From contig CAMDZK010000047.1 of the NCBI GenBank assembly GCA_945910665.1, forward strand, positions 1-7,601: 7,601 nucleotides of DNA. Direction: 5' to 3'. The translations under genes were made by a program, and so were the position numbers. Of the stretch, positions 1 to 5,603 are shown piece after piece. The stretch is from an uncultured Peptostreptococcaceae bacterium (GTDB lineage Bacteria > Bacillota > Clostridia > Tissierellales > Peptoniphilaceae). Under the pieces are notes generated by a model. That model searched no databases. It was not told the origin of the DNA and worked only from the letters and a program-made list of their open reading frames with translations. Numbering within the stretch: position 1 is the stretch's first letter; every line of letters starts with the position of its first letter.

Positions 1-2
1 TA

Positions 3-269
3 GCCGTTGTTAAAGCTCCTGAAGGATACGGCGGAGACATCACCTTTGCATTAGGGATCGATAATAATGGTGCCGTTGTAGGATTTGCTCCTATTGAACA
101 CGGCGAAACCCCTGGATTTGGTGCTGCTTTAGAAGAACCTGAATTTGCGAGTTCCGTCCTTGGCGCAACAGACGCTGAAATCGAAGGAATCAGTGGTGCA
201 ACGGTCACAACAACAGCATTAAAAGCGGGATTTGCGCAAGCTTTTGAAGCAACGCAACCGCTTCGCTAG
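3..269 (+). CDS. rnfG: RnfG, FMN-binding subunit of the Rnf complex (5' truncated by window)
   Basis: Only the last 88 residues are present; the gene runs in from the left edge and ends at TAG 267-269. The visible part is the FMN-binding domain of RnfG/NqrC proteins. It has the GYGG-x-I motif, a GID-x2-G-x-V strand, ETPGFG, and near the C-terminus ISGATVTT. In this family the flavin transferase ApbE attaches FMN through a phosphoester bond to the Thr of the S(T)GAT motif, here the codon at 201-203. The family is anchored by one N-terminal helix, which lies outside the window, and the FMN domain faces outward and relays electrons within the complex. The stop codon is part of the rnfE Shine-Dalgarno, so the two genes are cotranscribed. 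No apbE gene lies in this window. The assignment is firm from the motif set and from the rnfE-A-B genes that follow. Confidence 0.95.
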   Translation, partial: AVVKAPEGYGGDITFALGIDNNGAVVGFAPIEHGETPGFGAALEEPEFASSVLGATDAEIEGISGATVTTTALKAGFAQAFEATQPLR

Positions 270-280
270 GAGGATAGAGT

Positions 281-886
281 ATGTGGAAAGTATTTAAAGA
301 CGGTATCATTGGAAATAACCCGATTCTTGTACAATTAATAGGTCTTTGTTCAATTCTCGGGGTATCAACTTCGGCGACAAATGGTATATTTATGAGCATC
401 GCTGTAATTTTCGTATTAACTCTTTCAAATATCGTAATATCAATATTTAGAAAAGTGGTTCCAGATAAAATCAGAATTCCAGTGTTTGTCATTATTATCG
501 CTGGATTCGTAACCTTAGTCGACATGGTATTAGCTGCATTTGTGCCAGATGTACATGCACAACTGGGTGTATTTATTCCACTCATCGTTGTAAACTGTCT
601 CATTCTCGCACGTGCTGAGTCTTTCGCATCAAAGAACGGGATTATTCCCTCCATCGTCGATGGGATTGGAATGGGTATTGGATACACGATTGCCATTATG
701 TCAATATCTATCGTACGTGAACTTTTTGGTGCGGGTACGCTCTTTGGAATGCAAATCTTCCCTGAAAGCTACCCAGGAATTGGAATATTCTCAGCAGCAC
801 CAGGCTCCTTTATCGTACTGGGAATTATTATTGCATTATTTAGAACGATAATCATGCAAGCAGATAAAAGAAAAGCAGAGGCTTAG
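281..886 (+). CDS. rnfE: RnfE, integral membrane subunit of the Rnf complex
   Basis: This 201-residue, highly hydrophobic protein of the RnfE/NqrD family has the usual length and about six membrane segments. Family signatures are NNP-x4-L-x2-LC near residues 12-23, the IRIPVFV segment (64-70), LGVFIPLIVVNC (95-106), RAESFASKNG (111-120) and SIVDGIGMG (124-132). Cys23 and Cys106 sit at the two positions that, with the matching pair in RnfA, hold the intramembrane [2Fe-2S] cluster described for Rnf/Nqr complexes. RnfE and RnfA are homologues inserted with opposite topology and form a pseudo-symmetric pair on the electron and ion path. The ATG at 281 is preceded by AGGAGG (268-273) at a 7-nt spacing. 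The usual Pro after the first Cys (LCP) is Ser here, a mild deviation. Transfer or damage is not indicated. Confidence 0.96.
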   Translation: MWKVFKDGIIGNNPILVQLIGLCSILGVSTSATNGIFMSIAVIFVLTLSNIVISIFRKVVPDKIRIPVFVIIIAGFVTLVDMVLAAFVPDVHAQLGVFIPLIVVNCLILARAESFASKNGIIPSIVDGIGMGIGYTIAIMSISIVRELFGAGTLFGMQIFPESYPGIGIFSAAPGSFIVLGIIIALFRTIIMQADKRKAEA

Positions 887-895
887 GAGGAAGAC

Positions 896-1468
896 ATGAA
901 TATTTTTCAAATTATCATCGCATCGATCTTCGTAAATAACTATGTTTTTGCTCGTTTCTTAGGGATTTGCCCGCTTTTAGGGGTTTCTAATAAAACAGAA
1001 ACTGCAGCAGGAATGGGAGCAGCTGTAACATTCGTTATCACACTCGCTTCTGCATTTACTTGGATTATTCACAAATTCATTCTTGTTAATTTGGGTTTAG
1101 AATTTTTACAAACGATCGTGTTTATTCTCGTTATTGCGTCTCTCGTACAATTTGTAGAGATGTTCTTAAAAAAATCGAGCCCAGGACTTTATAATGCATT
1201 GGGTGTTTATTTGCCGCTGATTACAACAAACTGTGTTGTATTAGGGGTTACTATCCTAAACATCGACTCAGGGTTTAACTTCTTTGAAACGATAGTCAAT
1301 GCAATTGGATCTTCACTTGGTTTCTTCATCGCAATTGTATTTTTAGCGGCGATTCGTGAAAAATTAGAAACTTCAGATATTCCTGAAAGTTTTGAAGGTT
1401 TCCCCATTGCATTAGTCACCGTTGGACTCATGGCGATTGCTTTCATGGGTTTCCAAGGATTAGTGTAG
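896..1468 (+). CDS. rnfA: RnfA, integral membrane subunit of the Rnf complex
   Basis: This 190-residue polytopic protein of the RnfA/NqrE family is full length. The N-terminus has the typical IFVNNYVFARFLGICPLLG run (11-29), and the centre has GLYNALGVYLPLITTNC (97-113), both highly conserved in RnfA. Cys25 and Cys113 are the expected ligands for the membrane-embedded [2Fe-2S] cluster shared with RnfE Cys23/Cys106. A late motif, AAIREKLE (151-158), is also family-typical. The protein should form about six transmembrane helices and take part in coupling electron flow from RnfB/RnfG to Na+ or H+ movement; the coupling ion cannot be decided from these subunits. The start is fixed by AGGAGG at 885-890 with a 5-nt spacing, overlapping the rnfE stop. 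It lies directly between rnfE and rnfB as in other Firmicute rnf operons. Confidence 0.97.
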   Translation: MNIFQIIIASIFVNNYVFARFLGICPLLGVSNKTETAAGMGAAVTFVITLASAFTWIIHKFILVNLGLEFLQTIVFILVIASLVQFVEMFLKKSSPGLYNALGVYLPLITTNCVVLGVTILNIDSGFNFFETIVNAIGSSLGFFIAIVFLAAIREKLETSDIPESFEGFPIALVTVGLMAIAFMGFQGLV

Positions 1469-1477
1469 GAGGATACG

Positions 1478-2296
1478 ATGCAAACAATTATTCATTCAGT
1501 CCTTGTTGTAGGATTATTAGGTTTACTCTTTGGTGTAATTTTAGCTTTTGCATCAAAAGTATTCCATGTGAAAGTAGATAGAAAAGTCGAAGAAGTGCGT
1601 GCAGCTCTTCCAGGTGCCAACTGTGGTGCTTGTGGATTTCCAGGCTGTGACGGATTAGCAACAGAAATCGCATTAAATGATGGGCCAGTCAACTCATGCC
1701 CAGTAGGTGGTGCGCCCGTTGCTGCAAAAATTGCAGAAATTATGGGAAAAGTCGCACAAGACTCTACGAAAGAAGTTGCCTGCGTACTGTGTCAAGGAGA
1801 CAGTGATCGCGCGAAAGAACGTTTCGTATACACCGGTCCCAATGATTGCCGTATCAACGCATCTCTCGCAGGTGGTTCTAAAGCATGTACATATGGTTGC
1901 TTAGGGTGTGGAACTTGTGCGAAAGAATGTCCATTTGATGCGATCGATATGGTCAATGGATTAGCTGTTGTCAATAAAGACAAATGTACAGCATGCCGTA
2001 AATGCGTGGCTGTATGTCCAAAGAAAATTATTGAGATGATTCCTTATGACCAAGAAACAATCGTCAAATGTAAAAGCCAAGATCTAGGAAAAGACGTTCG
2101 TCAAAAATGTACGGTCGGTTGTATCGCTTGTGGAATCTGTGTAAAAACTGTTCCAGAAGCATTTGAGATGAACGGCAAAGTAGCAAGAGTAATCACAGAA
2201 AACAGAGACCAAGCGCATCCTGCGGTGGTAAAATGTCCAACAAAAGCCATTTACCCAGGATTGGAAATTAAAAAAGAAGAAGAAAAAGCAAGTTAA
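1478..2296 (+). CDS. rnfB: RnfB, ferredoxin-type iron-sulfur subunit of the Rnf complex, with a reduced C-terminal ferredoxin domain
   Basis: RnfB is the subunit thought to accept electrons from reduced ferredoxin. The 272 residues contain an N-terminal membrane helix (about 4-26), then the RnfB 4Fe-4S domain with Cys49, 52, 57 and 74 (NCGACGFPGC...SC). A linker carries CVLC (102-105), Cys124 and Cys137. A complete 2[4Fe-4S] ferredoxin domain follows: Cys141/144/147/151 and Cys170/173/176/180, both ending in CP. A second ferredoxin-like region (211-253) has Cys211, 215, 218 and 221, but the expected fourth Cys is Val225, and the last motif keeps only Cys253-Pro. The tail is charged (KKEEEKAS). 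The start ATG follows AGGAGG (1467-1472) by 5 nt. A terminator directly after the stop makes this the last rnf gene. Identity is certain; the number of clusters in the last domain is inference. Confidence 0.97.
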   Translation: MQTIIHSVLVVGLLGLLFGVILAFASKVFHVKVDRKVEEVRAALPGANCGACGFPGCDGLATEIALNDGPVNSCPVGGAPVAAKIAEIMGKVAQDSTKEVACVLCQGDSDRAKERFVYTGPNDCRINASLAGGSKACTYGCLGCGTCAKECPFDAIDMVNGLAVVNKDKCTACRKCVAVCPKKIIEMIPYDQETIVKCKSQDLGKDVRQKCTVGCIACGICVKTVPEAFEMNGKVARVITENRDQAHPAVVKCPTKAIYPGLEIKKEEEKAS

Positions 2297-2298
2297 GA

Positions 2299-2325
2299 GG
2301 TGGACCGTAAGGTCCATCTTTTTTT
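2299..2325 (+). terminator. Rho-independent terminator of the rnf operon
   Basis: Three bases after the rnfB stop there is a hairpin with arms GGTGGACC (2299-2306) and GGTCCATC (2311-2318). Seven pairs are Watson-Crick and one is G-U. The GTAA loop (2307-2310) would form a GNRA-type tetraloop closed by C-G. Seven T residues (2319-2325) follow immediately. This is a textbook intrinsic terminator and separates the rnf genes from the following transcription unit. Confidence 0.92.
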
Positions 2326-2356
2326 GAATTCCCCTTCATTTCGCAGGATACATTTG

Positions 2357-2385
2357 TTGCGATACACAGCCATAAATGGTACACT
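2357..2385 (+). promoter_or_regulatory. Candidate sigma-A promoter with extended -10, for the nusG-II...mre unit
   Basis: In the gap after the rnf terminator, TTGCGA (2357-2362; 4 of 6 matches to TTGACA) is followed at 17 nt by TACACT (2380-2385; 4 of 6 matches to TATAAT). The -10 box is preceded by TGG, giving the extended TGn motif (2377-2379). Transcription would begin near 2391-2393, leaving a short leader with the ribosome binding site at its start. Each box is imperfect, so this rests on spacing, the TGn extension and position after a terminator. No operator-like repeat is evident in the gap. Confidence 0.45.
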
Positions 2386-2397
2386 TAAAGTTGCTGT

Positions 2398-2404
2398 AGG
2401 AGGT
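2398..2404 (+). promoter_or_regulatory. Ribosome binding site that sets the NusG-II protein start
   Basis: AGGAGGT lies 6 nt before ATG 2411. It decides between this start and an in-frame ATG at 2300, which would begin inside the rnf terminator hairpin and has no proper Shine-Dalgarno. Confidence 0.85.
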
Positions 2405-2410
2405 TGTTTT

Positions 2411-2803
2411 ATGCGCTTTATGAAGCTAGGAGACAAGATTTTGATTGTATTTTTAATCTTTCTTAGTCTGTTCTCTTTTTGGTATATAAAAAAAGTAAAC
2501 GAAGGCGTGAACGAGCGCTATGTCAGTGTGCAAATCAATGGAGAAGAGTATAAACGATTGCAATTTGCAACTGATGAACCCTATCAAGAAACGATACAAA
2601 CGCAATATGGCCGCAATGTCATCGAAGTAGGAGTAGATTTCGTCCACGTCGTGGAGGCGGATTGTAAAGATAAATTAGATGTACTCCAAGGTGAAATTTC
2701 AAAACCTGGACAGGTCATTGTGTGCTTGCCAAATCGCATGGTCATTGAAGTTCGTGGTGAGAAAGAAGATGATGGTCCCATCATCGATGATACGGTGCGC
2801 TAA
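2411..2803 (+). CDS. Small membrane-anchored NusG domain II (NusG_II family) protein
   Basis: This 130-residue protein has a short basic start (MRFMKLGDK), one transmembrane helix (about 9-26), then a single soluble domain of the NusG_II type. The signature is at residues 84-115: DCKDKLDV, GEISKPGQ, then VIVCLPNRMVIEV. This family is common in anaerobic Firmicutes, often next to a Gx-transporter gene as here, and is named for likeness to an insert domain of some NusG proteins. It is not a transcription factor, and its molecular role is unknown. The single helix suggests the domain sits outside the membrane. Cys85 and Cys105 remain, but from memory many members have a second Cys about five residues after the first, where this protein has Asp90. 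The start follows the AGGAGGT site; an extension to ATG 2300 was dismissed. Its stop overlaps the next start (TAATG). Confidence 0.82.
   Translation: MRFMKLGDKILIVFLIFLSLFSFWYIKKVNEGVNERYVSVQINGEEYKRLQFATDEPYQETIQTQYGRNVIEVGVDFVHVVEADCKDKLDVLQGEISKPGQVIVCLPNRMVIEVRGEKEDDGPIIDDTVR
2768..2785 (+). repeat. Perfect short inverted repeat near the end of the NusG-II gene
   Basis: GATGATGG and CCATCATC are exact 8-base inverted arms separated by TC. They encode DDGPII and lie 17 nt before the next start codon, whose own Shine-Dalgarno is not obvious. In RNA it could form a 7-bp hairpin with a 4-nt loop. No T-tract follows, so it is not a terminator. A role in translation coupling is possible but unproven, and chance is a fair alternative. 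Confidence 0.35.
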
Positions 2804-3315
2804 TGAAGACAAGGAAACTAATTTTTTTAGCTCTTTTAACGGGACTTGCAGTCATCATCTCGCTCTTTGAGTCCATGATTCCAATCCCTATCATTGTGCC
2901 AGGAGCAAAGCTTGGACTTTCCAATATTATTATATTGACGACGCTCATTGTCTTTGGATTTCGCTCCGCACTCACGGTGTCAATGCTTAAATCTGTGTTG
3001 CTTATGCTCGTCTCTGGAAGTGTTTCAAGCATGTTCTTTTCCCTTGCAGGTGCAATTTTTGCCACCTGTACGATGTACGTTGTCTACCGCTTTTTTTCAC
3101 GTATCTTTAGTTTAATTGGCGTTTCCATTTTTGGTGCTCTTGCCCATAATCTAGGACAATTGACAGTGGCAGTGCTCATCATGAAAAATCCATACATTTA
3201 TTCATACGCCTCTGTTCTCGTTCTCACGGGCCTCTTTACAGGATTTTTCGTAGGGTTGAGTGCGAGCTATGTAGCCCCTGTGTTAAAGCGTCACGTGTAT
3301 CGAGAGGAGAATTGA
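2803..3315 (+). CDS. Gx transporter family membrane protein ('heptaprenyl diphosphate synthase component I' family)
   Basis: This is a 170-residue, very hydrophobic protein with about five to six membrane segments. It matches the family annotated as heptaprenyl diphosphate synthase component I or Gx transporter. Visible signatures are the first helix ending in ESMIPIPIIVPGAKLGLSN (23-41), where PGAKLGL is the family hallmark, followed by helices through residues 42-97 and a conserved ALAHNLGQL (112-120) before the last helices. The 'synthase' name is historical: there is no prenyl-transferase DDxxD motif, and the all-helical layout resembles the substrate-binding S components of ECF transporters. 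A transport role for an isoprenoid precursor or cofactor is inference. Translation starts on the A of the preceding TAA (TAATG). No strong Shine-Dalgarno is visible, so it probably depends on translational coupling with the NusG-II gene, its usual partner. Confidence 0.85.
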   Translation: MKTRKLIFLALLTGLAVIISLFESMIPIPIIVPGAKLGLSNIIILTTLIVFGFRSALTVSMLKSVLLMLVSGSVSSMFFSLAGAIFATCTMYVVYRFFSRIFSLIGVSIFGALAHNLGQLTVAVLIMKNPYIYSYASVLVLTGLFTGFFVGLSASYVAPVLKRHVYREEN

Positions 3316-3902
3316 TGATTTATTTAGCCTCAGCATCCCCCAGAAGAAAAGAATTATTAGAAAAACATGGCGTGCATTTCCACATTGTATCCGCTGAAAT
3401 GACTGAAATCATCGATACGCGTTTTTCGCCTGCGGTCAACGCCATGGGGATTGCCTTTCAAAAAACATTAGCGGCAAAAACCAATGGAATTCAAGGTATT
3501 ATTCTCGGTTGTGATACAATTGTAGTGGTAGATGACGAGATTTTAGGAAAACCAAAATCGAGACAAGAAGCGAAAGAGATGCTTCAACAACTGTCTGGAA
3601 AAACCCATGAAGTAGTTTCTGGATACGCCCTTTTAGACACCGATTCTCATGGAGTCGTGGACGCTGTGACAACACGTGTCACCGTAAAGACTCTCACTGA
3701 GAGTGACATTGAGGATATGCTCGACACAGGGGAATACGAAGGAGTATCTGGCTCCTATCGGATTCAAGGTGCCATGGGTGAATATATTGAACAAGTGGAA
3801 GGTTCAGTAGAATCTGTAATTGGACTTCCCGTCGATGAAATTATACAAACATTGAATCGGTTGGAGAATAAAAATGGAGAAAATCAAAAAATATTCCCTT
3901 AA
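3315..3902 (+). CDS. maf: Maf family nucleoside triphosphate pyrophosphatase
   Basis: This 195-residue Maf/HAM1-fold enzyme has the family's usual length. Maf proteins hydrolyse non-canonical or surplus nucleoside triphosphates (dTTP/UTP or modified bases) to the monophosphate and pyrophosphate in the cytoplasm, and overexpression was linked to septum inhibition in Bacillus. Motifs in order: SASPRRKELL (6-15; phosphate-binding Ser/Arg), Glu31, Lys50, GCDTIVV (65-71, with Asp67 as probable catalytic base), GKP (78-80), SGK near 94, SGSYRIQG (145-152, Gln151) and IGLPVDEI (169-176). Two stretches are unusual: SGSY instead of the more common AGxY, and GSVESVIGLP where GxYxNVVGLP is typical. The chosen ATG overlaps the previous stop (TGATG) and follows AGGAG (3305-3309) at 5 nt; a TTG one codon upstream is less likely. 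The end overlaps radC by 29 nt. Confidence 0.93.
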   Translation: MIYLASASPRRKELLEKHGVHFHIVSAEMTEIIDTRFSPAVNAMGIAFQKTLAAKTNGIQGIILGCDTIVVVDDEILGKPKSRQEAKEMLQQLSGKTHEVVSGYALLDTDSHGVVDAVTTRVTVKTLTESDIEDMLDTGEYEGVSGSYRIQGAMGEYIEQVEGSVESVIGLPVDEIIQTLNRLENKNGENQKIFP

Positions 3903-4566
3903 AGATTTACCTGAAGACCAACGGCCACGAGAACGTCTCCAAGCGTATGGGCCCGGTTCCTTAAGTGATGCGGAATTATTGCAAATTCTCATTGGAAGCG
4001 GAAATAAGTACCGAGATGTTCGAGAGCTCGCAGAAGATATCGTCATTCGTTATGGTGAGATGCATATGCTCGATGGAGTGCGCGTCGAAGAGCTCACACA
4101 AATTGAAGGCATTGGACAAAGCAAGGCGACAACGATTGCAGCTGCCATTGAACTGGGAAAAAGAGTCTACACTCCGAGCAATCAAAAGGAATATGTAAAA
4201 AACCCCCAGTCCGTTGCCGATTATTTTACGAAATACTGCGGAAATAAAAAACAAGAAGAATTTTGGATTATTTTGGTAGATACCAAGCTTCGCGCCTATG
4301 CAAAAGAATGCATCAGCGTGGGGACACTCTCTCAATCCCTCGTCCATCCGAGAGAGGTTTTTAAACATCCGATTCGCCAATCGGCCCATGGAATCATCCT
4401 CGTCCACAACCACCCGTCAGGAGACCCAACACCAAGTCGAGAAGATTTTAATATCACAAAGCGCTTGGAAGAATGCGGAAACATGGTGGGGATACAAGTA
4501 TTAGATCACGTTGTCGTTGGCGTTGAAGAATATTATAGTTTTAAAGAACACGGATACATAGAATAA
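3874..4566 (+). CDS. radC: RadC family JAB/MPN-domain protein
   Basis: The 230-residue protein is a full-length chromosomal RadC. The N-terminus has the conserved LPEDQRPRERL (12-22) and LSDAELLQILIGSG (30-43), then a helix-hairpin-helix-like segment IEGIGQSKA (77-85). The C-terminal JAB/MPN metalloprotease-like domain has VHPREVF (157-163), the metal-binding HNHPSGD (178-184; His178, His180, Asp184) and VLDHVVVG (209-216). All expected metal and catalytic residues are present. Despite the name, a role in DNA repair has not been confirmed for the family; its true activity is uncertain. Placement between maf and mreB is the classic Firmicute arrangement. ATG 3874 lies inside the end of maf, preceded by GGAG (3863-3866) at 7 nt, so translation is likely coupled. 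Confidence 0.95.
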   Translation: MEKIKKYSLKDLPEDQRPRERLQAYGPGSLSDAELLQILIGSGNKYRDVRELAEDIVIRYGEMHMLDGVRVEELTQIEGIGQSKATTIAAAIELGKRVYTPSNQKEYVKNPQSVADYFTKYCGNKKQEEFWIILVDTKLRAYAKECISVGTLSQSLVHPREVFKHPIRQSAHGIILVHNHPSGDPTPSREDFNITKRLEECGNMVGIQVLDHVVVGVEEYYSFKEHGYIE

Positions 4567-4570
4567 GGAG
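4565..4570 (+). promoter_or_regulatory. Ribosome binding site supporting a TTG start for the MreB-family gene
   Basis: AAGGAG, overlapping the radC stop, stands 7 nt before TTG 4578. The conserved phosphate-1 motif begins only about ten codons downstream and the first internal ATG would delete it, so the TTG start is effectively forced. Confidence 0.85.
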
Positions 4571-4577
4571 AAAGTCT

Positions 4578-5603
4578 TTGATTTCATTACGTGCCACAGA
4601 TTTGGCAATTGACTTAGGAACGGCAAATACGCATATAATCACTTTAGACAAAAGTGACCGCGTGCTCTCTGAACCGACGGTCGTTGCTTTAGATATACAA
4701 AACCAAGATATTGTCGCTTTTGGAGAGGAAGCCTACGAAATGGTCGGAAAAACTCCCAAGGGGTTACAGGTCGTCTTTCCCTTAGAAGATGGCGTAATTA
4801 GCGACTTTGATTTAGCCAATACATTTTTAAAACAATTCATGACAAAAGCAGACCCAGGACTTCACTTGATTCGTCCATCGGTAACCATTTCTATACCCAC
4901 GCGCATTACAGATGTTGAGCGCAGAGCGTTAGAGGATTGCTGCATCGAATCGGGAGCGAGAGAAGTGGTTTTATTAGAACAACCACTCGCCGCTGCCATG
5001 GGGGCTGGAATTTCCACGCAAGAAGCCATTGGAAATATGGTTGTATGCCTTGGTGCTGGACTTGTGGAGGCGGCCATCGTGTCTTTAGATGGAATTGTTT
5101 CCTCCAGGAGTAGCCTTGTGGCTGGCCGTTTATTAGATCGTGAAATTGCAAGATACATTAAAGAAACGCACGAGCTGATGATTGGACCACAAATGGCGGA
5201 AAAACTCAAAAATACTTTGGTCAATGTCCACCAAGATACGGGTCAAACGATGAAAACCCACGGGCGTGACTTACGCTCTGGCTTGCCCAAAATTATAGAC
5301 ATACATGAACACGAAATCTTCCAAGTGCTAGAACCATATCTCGCAGAACTTGTGAATCATATTATTGCAGCCCTCGAAACGACGCCACCGGAATTGTCCA
5401 GTGACATTCTCCGACGTGGCATTTTACTCACAGGAGGCATGGCCAAAATGAAGGGGCTTCTTGACTTGCTCCAAGAAGCGGTTCAAATCCCAGTCCATGT
5501 GGCCAAACAACCAGAACATTCTGTCGTGATGGGCTGTGCCATGGACCGGAAGCAACAATTGGAAATGGGGAACAAAAAGTACAATGAGAAGAAGAAGGAT
5601 TAG
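4578..5603 (+). CDS. mreB: MreB-family bacterial actin with a degenerate nucleotide site
   Basis: This 341-residue protein matches MreB in length and along its whole sequence. MreB filaments at the inner membrane guide lateral wall synthesis. Conserved parts include DLGTANT (phosphate 1, 12-18), a GEEAYEMVGKTP-like segment (49-60), PLEDGVISDFD (68-78), GAREVVLLEQPLAAAMGAG (126-144), GRDLRSGLPK (229-238) and TPPELSSDI (269-277). Several ATP-site elements differ from E. coli MreB. The phosphate-2 DIGGGTT is CLGAGLV (157-163). The Glu before Pro in IEEP is Gln135. The adenosine motif LTGGGA is LTGGMA (284-289), GGDRFD is AGRLLD (182-187), and the EIGSA that follows the conserved AE-x2-K motif is lost. 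It may bind nucleotide poorly or not hydrolyse it. Position before mreC-mreD supports the name. The start is TTG with a good ribosome site. It could be one of several MreB paralogues; others are not visible here. Confidence 0.88.
   Translation: MISLRATDLAIDLGTANTHIITLDKSDRVLSEPTVVALDIQNQDIVAFGEEAYEMVGKTPKGLQVVFPLEDGVISDFDLANTFLKQFMTKADPGLHLIRPSVTISIPTRITDVERRALEDCCIESGAREVVLLEQPLAAAMGAGISTQEAIGNMVVCLGAGLVEAAIVSLDGIVSSRSSLVAGRLLDREIARYIKETHELMIGPQMAEKLKNTLVNVHQDTGQTMKTHGRDLRSGLPKIIDIHEHEIFQVLEPYLAELVNHIIAALETTPPELSSDILRRGILLTGGMAKMKGLLDLLQEAVQIPVHVAKQPEHSVVMGCAMDRKQQLEMGNKKYNEKKKD

Noticed and set aside
205..696. Long minus-strand open frame opposite rnfG/rnfE, and similar minus-strand frames opposite radC, mreB and mreC
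   Set aside because: They mirror strongly supported plus-strand genes, show no recognisable domains and lack convincing ribosome sites.
2300..2410. N-terminal extension of the NusG-II protein from an ATG at 2300
   Set aside because: It would begin inside the terminator hairpin without a proper ribosome site and adds 37 residues unlike the family; ATG 2411 has an ideal AGGAGGT 6 nt upstream and starts right before the membrane helix.
2644..2654. CCACGTCGTGG palindrome in the NusG-II gene
   Set aside because: Short, inside coding sequence, and single-copy as far as I can see; no support for an operator role.
4327..4356. CTCTCTC...GAGAGAG inverted repeat inside radC
   Set aside because: Low-complexity arms with a 16-nt loop in well-conserved coding sequence (GTLSQSLVHPRE) and no T-tract; likely chance.
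5536..5583. Longer MreC starting within mreB
   Set aside because: The extra 16 residues are the mreB 3' end read in another frame; ATG 5584 gives the normal basic start followed by the membrane helix.
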